Notes under the pieces: model-generated
What the model was told of the DNA's origin: nothing
The model's input: the letters and a program-made list of their open reading frames with translations, nothing else
The model's database searches: none
Program-made: the position numbers and the translations under genes
Shown: one piece after another, positions 55,910-64,000 of the stretch
How the letters are laid out: each line of letters begins with the position of its first letter
How positions within the stretch are numbered: the first letter of the stretch is position 1
Assembly: GCA_963377175.1 (NCBI GenBank)
Contig: CAUJNA010003314.1
Location: 415,001-479,000, forward strand
DNA length: 64,000 nucleotides
DNA from: Effrenium voratum
Lineage: Eukaryota; Sar; Dinophyceae; Suessiales; Symbiodiniaceae
Direction: 5' to 3'

Positions 55910-56700
55910 GTCGAACTCTAAACCAACCCTAAACAGACCCCAAACCAACCCATCAACCTACCCTACACCAGCCCGAAGCAACCCTAAACCCACCCTCATC
56001 CCAGCCCGAACCTGACCACATCCTAAACCAACCATAAACACCACGCTAAACCGATCCTAAACCGAACCTTGCACCCACCCGAATCCCAACCGAAACCAAA
56101 CTCTAAACCAGCCCTAAACAGACCCTAAGCCAACCCATCAACCCACCCTACACCAACCCTAAACTGATCTTTGAACCCACCCTAATCCCAACCCAAACCT
56201 GGCCCTAAACCAACCCTCGACAGACCCTAAAACAACCCTTGAACCTACCCTAAACGAACCCTAAACTGAACCCTAAACCCACCCTAATGCCAACCCAAAC
56301 CAAACCCCAAACCCATCCTAAACCCATCTAAGCCACCAATAAACCAACCCTAAGCCAACCATAGACCCACCCTAAACAGACTCTAAACCAACCCGTCAAC
56401 CCAACCTAAGCCACCAAAAAACAACCCTAGGCCAACCAAAGACCCACCATAAACAAACCCTAAGCTCACCCTCAACAGACCCTAAACCAACCCTCAACCC
56501 ACGCTAAAGCAAAACGAAATTAAACGCCTAAACCAAGCCCTAAATCCACCCTAACCCAACCAGATCGCACACCCTGAGCCCATTTGAGCCACCAACGATC
56601 CGACCTTAAGCCAGCCATGGACCCACTCCAAACCAACCCCTAGACCCAATCTGAGCTAACCACAGGCCCACCATAGACAAGCCCAAAATCCGTCCTCAAC
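55910..56700. repeat. Degenerate telomere-like CCCTAAA repeat
   Basis: About a dozen exact CCCTAAA heptamers and many one-base variants (CCCTAAG, TCCTAAA, CCCAAAC, CCCTACA) are interspersed with AACCAACC and ACCCACC. CCCTAAA is the complement of TTTAGGG, the telomere repeat reported for several dinoflagellates and for plants. The array is too eroded to be a functional end and is internal to the sequence. Confidence 0.75.
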
Positions 56701-56704
56701 CAAT

Positions 56705-57172
56705 CCAATGGGATTCGAGGTTCGGGATTTGGGATTGGCTGTCCCAGGCCCCGGGCCCGGTGTTGGGGCTCGGGATTCGGATTCGGGATTGGGGCTCAGG
56801 TTTCGGGATTCGGGGTTCGGGATTCAGGATTGGATGTCCGGGGCCCCAAGGGCCCGGAATTGGGATACGGGATTCGAGATTCGGGATTCGGGATTAGGGA
56901 TTCGGGATTTGGGATTCGGGATTCGGGATTGGCTGTCCGAGAGCCAAGGGCCCGGAATGGGAATTCGGGGCTCGGGATTTGGGACTTGGGATTCGGGATT
57001 AGGGATTCGGGATTGGGTGCCTGGGGTCTCAAGGACCCGGAATTTGAATTTGGGATTCGGGATTCGGGATTACTGGGTCCTCAAGGGCCCGGAATTGGGA
57101 TTCGGGCTTCGGGATTCGGGATTCGGGTTTCGGGCTTCGGGCTTCGGGATTCGGGATTCGGGTCCCCAATCA
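56705..57172. repeat. GGGATTC heptamer array
   Basis: GGGATTC and variants (GGGATTT, GGGCTTC, GGGATTA) repeat in runs, broken by GGGCCCGGAATTGGG-like blocks. The same heptamer builds the satellite at 22.0 kb and recurs at 63278-63340. ORFs through it (GIRDSGFGIRD repeats) are artefacts. Confidence 0.9.
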
Positions 57173-57195
57173 TATTCTCCGGGAGCTTCTCCGGA

Positions 57196-59258
57196 TCACG
57201 TCTCCAGGTTTCTGAGGAACACTGCCAGGGCATAGAGTCGCGAAAGCAAATTCGATCCAAGGAGCGATGAAACGGAAACGGAGATCAAATGCTTTGCATG
57301 GTTCTGACAGCAAGCAGTTTCCAGCAAACAGCCAGTGGTCAGGTCTGCCTTGTGCTCGGGCTGCGACAGCAAATGGTGGTGCAGGCGCTCGTCTGAGTAT
57401 GCCCCATCCACTTCATTCAGTTGACATCGCAGGGCACATGTTGAAGCAATGAGCTTCGCGATCTTATTTGTCGCAAAGTACGATGGATGGTAGCGCAGCC
57501 CGTTGTACACTTGCTCTGCTGAACTTGCTATCAAGGGAATCGGAGGCATGACCTTCTCGTTTCCAAAATTCACCACGCCCTTTTGCAAAGAAACAACTAA
57601 AGCAACGTTGCGACATCAGAATACTGAACGCAGCATAACACCAACTTGGACAAGTCAGTGACCGCAAGATGAGGAGTCATGCTGCTAAGGACAAAGGCTG
57701 TTTCAGCTTCAGTTTCTGAAAACATTCGACCACCCGGACCCCCTAGGTGCCCTTGCCAACCAACCTCCTGTTTATCATTGTCGTCCTGAAGTTTCGGTGA
57801 GTTGCGGGTCATTGTGGAAAAGCATGTTGGATTACAAGCGGCTGCAACCACACCGACATCGGGAAACAAAGCGTCATGAAAACTGAGCTTAATCCTAGTG
57901 TAAAAAGCACAGAACTAGCTTCTTTGCACTTTGCTTCTTGACATTTAGTTTCTGCTGCAAGCCACACACGGCCGAAGCACCTCGTTCAATTTGAGTCTGA
58001 TCTGTGTTTGTGTCGCGAAGTCTTCAGGGACGCCAAATGCTCAGAGACGCTCAGAACATGATAAATGATGACGCTTGGAGAGGCACGCTGCCGAATGAGA
58101 ACTGAACTGGGATGGACACAACCACGCATCACCCGACCATGAGCGCAACCACAAAGTCAAATCCTGAACTTGAAATCGTTGGTCACACACCCTCCTCACA
58201 GAATTTAAAAGAAGACGCGAGTCTCCGGCGCAAAACAAAACCCTGTTGTCCACCCCTAGGAACCAAGCCAGAAGCACAGCGGAAGCCGGATCTGGTAAAC
58301 TTGAAAGCAACTTCGAAGTTTGGGTCCATGAGTGCTGTTTCCGTCATCCAGGAACCCTCGAAAAAATGGCGAACGTTTCTGCCGGGCCACAAGTCGGACT
58401 TCCACAGTGGCGCCAGAGGGCCAAACGACCAGCAACTGCATGCGCACGACCAGCACCGACCACGCTGATCGCACGTTCTGGCTCTCCCCGACAAAAGTGG
58501 CTACATCCCACTTCACATGCTGGTGCCCAAGTAGCAGCAAAGGCGGCTGCCGACGTCAAAAGGCCAGCGGCCTTTCCAGCATCTTGTCTTCCAGCATCAT
58601 GGACACACCAACGCATGTTTTCTGCAACCTTGGGATCGTTGATGCGCCCACGTCCAACACAGCTGCTAACGCCACATTGCTAGTGTTCAGGGTGTAGCTG
58701 GCCCGGAGGAATTTGGAGAAGTGGATCTTGCGAACAAACCGATTGCCGCGCCCAGCCACCTTTTTCAGCGAGACCTGCACGCCCCCATGCCGCCCCTGCT
58801 TGGTGGAAACCGTGAAGGTGGAACCGTTCCTTCTTGAGCGAGGCGTTCTGCAACACATCGGCAACAGCGCGAACGGTTTTCTTCAGAGATCGAGTGCGCT
58901 TTTGGCAGCGCATGTGCTTGCAAGGATAATCCCGCTCAAGCTGTGAACCATGGCGCCCGCTGCCCACTTTCCCAACAAGCAAAGCCCCTGTGCGAGCTCT
59001 TTTTGCACAAGTCCTCTCCTCAGACTGCTGAATGGCGCTTTCATCATTGCCGTCACTGGCAACTTCAATTTGAAGAGCGCTCACACTTTCAGCTTGAGCG
59101 TCATCATCGGAGAAGTCTTGCATAAAACCAAGGGGCTCCGCAGACAGCATGATGCCATGGCTGCCCTGAACCAGCAAAACGCTGAGAACACGGGGCCCCG
59201 TCAACCTTCCAGTTTCACCTGCAGCTAAATGACCCGAAGCTCGGGGTAGGAGATTCAA
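57196..59258 (-). pseudogene. Broken transposase-like gene, copy A
   Basis: Coding sense runs on the minus strand in several frames. 59258-58800 is acidic then basic, with FSDDDAQAE and KHMRCQKRTRSLKK. 58864-58560 contains ALAAVLDVGASTIPRLQ. 58540-58300 contains HQHVKWDVATFVGE and LLVVWPSGATVEV. 57869-57600 follows, and 57588-57196 contains NEVDGAYSDERLHHHLL, CCQNHAKHLI and RLYALAVFLRN. The DGAxSxER and NHxKH arrangement recalls RNase H-like transposases of dinoflagellates, but this is a loose resemblance. Copy B (63377 onward) is intact where copy A is broken by one missing T near 57607. Confidence 0.45.
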
Positions 59259-59937
59259 ATCTGCCCAGCTTCAACTTTGGAAAGCAAGAGGAACAAACTC
59301 GCTGCTGTGGAACACATTGGGGAAAGGTAGCCTTTGGAACTGCCGAGCCTGCTATCTGTAGTGAAATCAAGGCGCACATGCTGCGCTACAGCCCAGGAAA
59401 GGGTGCGAACTGATTGTGAAACACGAACGCTAGTAAACGTAGATGCCGCGACAGTCAAGTGATAGAACTCGGGCACCCCCTCAATGAAAAAATCAAGGTA
59501 TGCCAAACATTATTCGAAGGACTGGCAGATGGGCACTCCGGTAACACATGTGCAGCGCAAGAACTCAGAGAAACAATGCTTCTCAATGGTTCATGACTGT
59601 TAGAAAGCAAAGGGCACCAAATGTCACAAACGTTGGTAGTGGTCCATGAAAAAACGGACGCATCGCGCAAGTGGCATCATGGCAATTAGTAATGACTCAG
59701 GCAAACATCGTAGTGACTCTGCCCAAACTCGGTCGCAACTCTGCCCGACTCTGCCAAACATTGGTGGTGACTCTGCCCAAAATGCGCATTCATTCCCGAA
59801 ATTGGTGTAAATTGGTAGTAATTGTCCAAAAAATCGTGGAAATGCTGCCCCAAAATTGGGTAAAGAAGCGGGGTCATTTACTGATAGACGCAAGGCCTAA
59901 ATTAGACAGGTACAGCCACCAATGCGACAGACATACG
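59259..59937. other. No supported gene
   Basis: Contains imperfect repeats of GACTCTGCCCAAA near 59704-59790. Nothing else recognised. Confidence 0.4.
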
Positions 59938-60292
59938 CTGGGATAGGGCCGTACTTACGCTGGAGTTATAAGTGACATAGCACTTAGCTTGGACTTGTAA
60001 GTAACTTATCTTGAACTTAGAAAAGAGGTTTTTCTAAGTCTGCTAAGTGCATTCTAAATTCATTGGGTTGGCAAACACATGCGTTTTGAAGCATGGCAGT
60101 GATGAAGCGTTACGCGCTGGAAAGCGCACATTTTCGTGTGACTCAACGCAGCAGGGCAGGCGCGCGCGCATGCAGTTTGCGCTGTTTGTTCGTGCTGCTT
60201 CGCACGTTTGGCTCGATGGAGCCGGAGCATTTTTTGCACTGATTGACTCGGTTGAATTTTGTTGTGCGATAATCGTTTCTATAGCGGTGTCT

Positions 60293-60495
60293 CCGCTGGC
60301 GGCCGGTCCGCCTTAATATAGTCGCATGGGGCGGTATCTCCACCGGCGGCCGGTCCGCCCCTTTTGCTTTTCTCGTTTGATATATCATTGTAGCGGTGGT
60401 TCCGCTGGCGGCCGGTCCGCCCAGCTATTTTTGCCACGTTCATTTTCATTTCGAGATGGCACTTGAAGCGGTTGTCCGCTGGCGGCTGGTCCGCC
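60293..60495. repeat. Four copies of CGCTGGCGGCCGGTCCGCC in the left arm
   Basis: Copies end near 60312, 60359, 60421 and 60495 (the last with CTGGT for CCGGT). Mirror-image copies lie in the right arm between about 62470 and 62670. Each copy is itself a short dyad, GGCGG..CCGCC. Such arrays in foldback arms can be transposase-binding sites; that is inference. Confidence 0.8.
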
Positions 60496-60639
60496 CAGGA
60501 TTTTTTCAGCGTTGATTTTTATTTCGGGATGGCACTTGAAGCGGTGGTCCGATGGCACTTTGCGAATTTTTGCATGTTTGGATTGTGAGTGCGCGGATGA
60601 AAGGCTGCAAGACTCAATCAAGGCTCCAGAATCCAGACT

Positions 60640-61440
60640 GCTGACTGCAAACTCCACACTCCAGACTCCAGACTGCAGACTCCAGACTGCAAACTCCAGA
60701 CTCCAGACTGCAGACTCCAGACTGCAGACTGCAGACTCCAGGCTGCAGACTCCAGACTGCAGACTCCAGACTGCAGACTTCGGACTGCAAACTCCAGACT
60801 CCAGACTGCAGACTCCAGAATGCAGACTTCAGACTGCAAACTCCAGACTCCAGACTGCAGACTCCAGACTGCAGACTCCAGACTACAGACTCCAGAATGC
60901 AAACTCCAGACTGCAGACTCCAGACTGCAGACTCTAGACTGCTGCACACTCCAGACTGCAGACCCCAGACTGCAGAGTCCAGACTGCAGACTCCAGACTG
61001 CAGACTCCAGACTGCAGACTCCAGACTGCAGACTCCAGACTGCCAACTCCAGAATCACGACTGCAGACTCCAGACTGCAGACTTCAGGCAAATTCCACAG
61101 ACTGCAGACTCCAGACTGCAGACTCCAAACTGCAGAGTCCAGAATGCAGACTCCAGACTCCAGATTCCAGACTGCCAACTCCAGACTCCAGACTGCAGAC
61201 TGCAGACTCCAGACTGCAGACTGCCAACTCCAAAATCCAGACTGCAGAGCCCAGACTGCAGACTGCGGACTTCAGACTGCAGGCTCCAGGCTGCAGACTC
61301 CAGACTGCAAACTGCAGACTCGAGACTGCAGACTCCAGACTGCAGACTCCAGACTGCCAACTCCAGAATCCAGACTTCACAGTCCAGACTCAAGATTCCA
61401 GACTCCAGACTCCACAATCCAGATTCCAGACTCCTGACTC
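60640..61440. repeat. CTCCAGACTGCAGA satellite, left arm
   Basis: A 15-bp unit CTCCAGACTGCAGA(C) with phase slips and variants fills about 800 bp. CTGCAG is itself a palindrome. All frames stay open, giving spurious QTPDCRL-type proteins. Confidence 0.93.
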
Positions 61441-61679
61441 CAGGATCCTGATCATTTTCTGGTGGAATTCGGCCACGGGGCCAAGTTAAGTTATGTTAAG
61501 TCGTGGTGACGCAACTGGGCCTCGCGGGGACATTTTGGCGGTTAAGTTGATTGAGCTACAATAGGGATTCCACGCCTCAACACGACCCGCCCAGGTTAAG
61601 TTAAGTTAAGTTTTGTTAAGTTCGAAAAAACTGGAGCGGCCTTTCCGGGCTCTGGGGCGGGGCTGTTTGGATGCTCGAT

Positions 61680-62345
61680 TCTTGGGTCTGGACTGTGGAT
61701 TCTGGAGTCAGGAGTCAGGATTCTGGAGTCAGGAGTCTGCAGTCTGGAGATTGCAGTCTGGAGTCTGCAGTCTGGAGTTTGCAGTCTGGAGTCTGCAGTC
61801 TGGAGTCTGGAGTCTACAGTCTGGAGTCTGGAGTCTGCAGTCTGGAGTCTGCAGTCTGTGGAGTTTGCATTCTGGAGCCTGGAGTCTGCAGTCTGGAGTC
61901 TGCAGTCGTGATTCTGGAGTTGGCAGTCTGGAGTGTGGAGTCTGCAGTCTGCAGTCTGGACTCTGCAGTCTGGAGTCTGCAGTCTGGAGTGTGCAGCAGT
62001 CTAGAGTCTGCAGTCTGGAGTTTGTACTCTGGGACCTGGAGTCTGCAGTCTGGAGTCTGCAGTCTGGAGTCTGCAGTCTGGAGTCTGGAGTTTGCAGTCT
62101 GGAGTCTGCAGTCTGCAGTCTGGAGTCTGGAGTCTGCAGTCTGGAGTCTGCAGCCTGGAGTCTGCAGTGTGGAGTCTGCAGTCTGGAGTCTGGAGTTTGC
62201 AGTTTGGAGTCTGCAGTCTGGAGTCTGCAGCCTGGAGTCTGCAGTGTGGAGTCTGCAGTCTGGAGTTTGCAGTTTGGAGTCTGCAGTCTGGAGTCTGCAG
62301 TCTGGAGTGTGGAGTTTGCAGTCAGCAGTCTGGATTCTGGAGCCT
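61680..62345. repeat. GTCTGGAGTCTGCA satellite, right arm
   Basis: Reverse complement of the left-arm satellite, about 665 bp, with a different pattern of variants, so the two arms have diverged by unit gain and loss rather than remaining base-identical. Confidence 0.93.
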
Positions 62346-63263
62346 TGATTGAGTCTTGCAGCCTTTCATCCGCGCACTCACAATCCAAACATGCAAAAAA
62401 TCGCAAATTGCCATCGGACCCCCGCTTCAAGTGCCATCCCGAAATAAAAACCAACGCTGAAAAAATCCTGGGCGGACCAGCCGCCAGCGGACAACCGCTT
62501 CAAGTGCCATCTCGAAATGAAAATGAACGTGGCAAAAATAGCTGGGCGGACCGGCCGCCAGCGGAACCACCGCTACAATGATATATCAAACGAGAAAAGC
62601 AAAAGGGGCGGACCGGCCGCCGGCGGAGATACCGCCCCATGCGACTCTATTAAGGCGGACCGGCCGCCAGCGGAGACACCGCTATAGAAACGATTATTGC
62701 ACAACAAAATTCAACCGAGTCAATCAGTGCAAAAAAAGCTCCGGCTCCATCGAGCCAAACGTGCGAAGCAGCGCGAACAAACAGCGTAAACTGCATGCGC
62801 GCGCGCCTAGTGCAGTCTGAGCCGACCAGCCGCTGCGATACGCCGACCTGTCGTATTCGAAAAAAATATTCGCACGCATCGCCCGGTGTAAGGTTTGGAC
62901 TCGCGTTCAGCGATGTGCTCTGCGACACGTCAGGAGTAAAGCGCGCGTGCTTTTTTCGCATGAGGACGCGCGTCAAGACTCAGCGAGGCAAACTCGTTTT
63001 GGGCATTGCTCCGCAAACGCTGGATGCCAAAAGGCGGTTTTTCCTAAAATGGTGCAAAAAAACTAAGTTCCAGCTAAGTTCATTCTAAGTCCCGGCACCC
63101 GGAACTTAGCTCGAACTTATAAGTGGGCCTATCTAAGATACCCCTAGACAAGTAACTTATAACTAGGACTCGGACTTAGCAAACTTATAAGTCCACTTGT
63201 CCCACGTTATAAGTTCACTTGTAGTAACTTATAACTCAAGTTATAGGTACGACCCTATCCTAG

Positions 63264-64000
63264 AAGGGCCCGGAATTGGGATTCGGGCTTCGGGATTCGG
63301 GATTCGGGTTTCGGGCTTCGGGCTTCGGGATTCGGGATTCGGGTCCCCAATCATATTCTCCGGGAGCTTCTCCGGATCACGTCTCCAGGTTTCTGAGGAA
63401 CACTGCCAGGGCATAGAGTCGCGAAAGCAAATTCGATCCAAGGAGCGATGAAACGGAAACGGAGATCAAATGCTTTGCATGGTTCTGACAGCAAGCAGTT
63501 TCCAGCAAACAGCCAGTGGTCAGGTCTGCCTTGTGCTCGGGCTGCGACAGCAAATGGTGGTGCAGGCGCTCGTCTGAGTATGCCCCATCCACTTCATTCA
63601 GTTGACATCGCAGGGCACATGTTGAAGCAATGAGCTTCGCGATCTTATTTGTCGCAAAGTACGATGGATGGTAGCGCAGCCCGTTGTACACTTGCTCTGC
63701 TGAACTTGCTATCAAGGGAATCGGAGGCATGACCTTCTCGTTTCCAAAATTCACCACGCCCTTTTGCAAAGAAACAACTAAAGCAACGTTTGCGACATCA
63801 GAATACTGAACGCAGCATAACACCAACTTGGACAAGTCAGTGACCGCAAGATGAGGAGTCATGCTGCTAAGGACAAAGGCTGTTTCAGCTTCAGTTTCTG
63901 AAAACATTCGACCACCCGGACCCCCTAGGTGCCCTTGCCAACCAACCTCCTGTTTATCATTGTCGTCCTGAAGTTTCGGTGAGTTGCGGGTCATTGTGGA
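63264..64000. repeat. Second copy of the 57.08-kb sequence, runs off the window
   Basis: 63264-64000 repeats 57083-57819 with an offset of 6181 bp and very few differences, the clear one being an extra T near 63788. The copy begins exactly at the foldback's right end. Confidence 0.92.
63377..64000 (-). CDS. Transposase-like gene, copy B, 5' part outside window
   Basis: Open for 205 residues to the window edge, ending at ALAVFLRNLET. It unites the two frames separated in copy A, with CVQYSDVANVALVVSLQKGV across the joint. It contains NEVDGAYSDERLHHHLL and CCQNHAKHLISVSVSSLLGS. The first residue shown is probably not the true start, because copy A continues upstream in coding sense for about 1.4 kb. 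The family is not firmly recognised. Confidence 0.5.
   Translation of the reverse strand, partial: STMTRNSPKLQDDNDKQEVGWQGHLGGPGGRMFSETEAETAFVLSSMTPHLAVTDLSKLVLCCVQYSDVANVALVVSLQKGVVNFGNEKVMPPIPLIASSAEQVYNGLRYHPSYFATNKIAKLIASTCALRCQLNEVDGAYSDERLHHHLLSQPEHKADLTTGCLLETACCQNHAKHLISVSVSSLLGSNLLSRLYALAVFLRNLET

Larger units (their letters stand above)
59938..63263. mobile_element. 3.3-kb foldback element with terminal inverted repeats
   Basis: The ends pair: 59938 onward reads CTGGGATAGGG.CGTAC, and the reverse complement of 63263 inward reads CTAGGATAGGGTCGTAC, followed on both by AGTTATAAGT. The whole body is an inverted repeat around a centre near 61.48 kb. 60150-60640 pairs nearly perfectly with about 62320-62810, and the CTCCAGACTGCAGA satellite at 60640-61440 faces its reverse complement at 61680-62345. 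The outer 200-bp parts (AACTTATAAGT-rich) are more diverged. No transposase is encoded. No target-site duplication was found, and the right end abuts a large direct duplication. It is most like a foldback/TIR non-autonomous DNA transposon. Confidence 0.8.

Noticed and set aside
60512..62581. Long ORFs of QTPDCRLQTA or SLESAVWSLQ type
   Set aside because: Products of the CTCCAGACTGCAGA satellite and its reverse complement, open in many frames at once.
1..64000. Dinoflagellate spliced-leader sequence or SL RNA gene
   Set aside because: No match to the conserved leader (ending TTTTGGCTCAAG) was seen on either strand by eye.

Overview
The window looks like nuclear DNA of a dinoflagellate, probably Symbiodiniaceae or a relative. 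The reasons are Ty1/copia DNA fused to cytosine-methyltransferase-like domains, long stretches of simple and higher-order repeats, CCCTAAA-type heptamers, likely introns, and proline/alanine-rich linkers of the MRRPAA type. The assignment is an inference; no ribosomal gene long enough to name a species is present. I saw no bacterial, organellar or CRISPR features and no spliced-leader sequence. Most long reading frames are interrupted by single-base shifts, so many genes are listed as pseudogenes or as fragments in several frames. Introns, decay and assembly indels cannot be told apart here without transcripts or reads.

Layout. 0-5 kb: a foldback repeat, then a roughly 1.6-kb GATGAT-rich unit present twice, each copy starting with a 41-46 nt piece of the 5' end of 18S rRNA on the minus strand. 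5-11 kb: mostly non-coding, with several minisatellites and a GATA microsatellite. 11.3-12.7 kb: a plus-strand decayed gene with a possible methyltransferase-like segment. 14-16 kb: AT-rich repeats. 16.1-21.7 kb: unrecognised minus-strand genes in many frames. 22.0-22.6 kb: a self-complementary 54-bp satellite. 22.7-29.5 kb: three large tandem units with nested sub-repeats. 29.6-31.8 kb: a fragmented SF1 helicase-like gene.

33.5-43.8 kb: a minus-strand cluster with a P-loop exon, an intact 632-residue transposase-like protein with a GHTH motif, a PPC-motif methyltransferase-like protein and unrecognised proteins. Two plus-strand genes lie beside it, one a 2H phosphoesterase-like protein. This interval alone carries fourteen short perfect palindromes centred on GCTAGC whose outer bases differ but always pair.

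46.2-54.95 kb: a 5'-truncated Ty1/copia element on the minus strand. A methyltransferase-like domain precedes the reverse transcriptase and RNase H. Downstream of pol are long reading frames for a Tpt1/KptA-like RNA 2'-phosphotransferase and an EEP-type nuclease. This arrangement is the strongest candidate for an undescribed system.

54.95-64 kb: interstitial telomere-like heptamers, GGGATTC heptamers, a broken minus-strand gene (57.2-59.3 kb), a 3.3-kb foldback element (59.94-63.26 kb), and the start of a second copy of the 57.1-kb sequence exactly at the foldback's right end.
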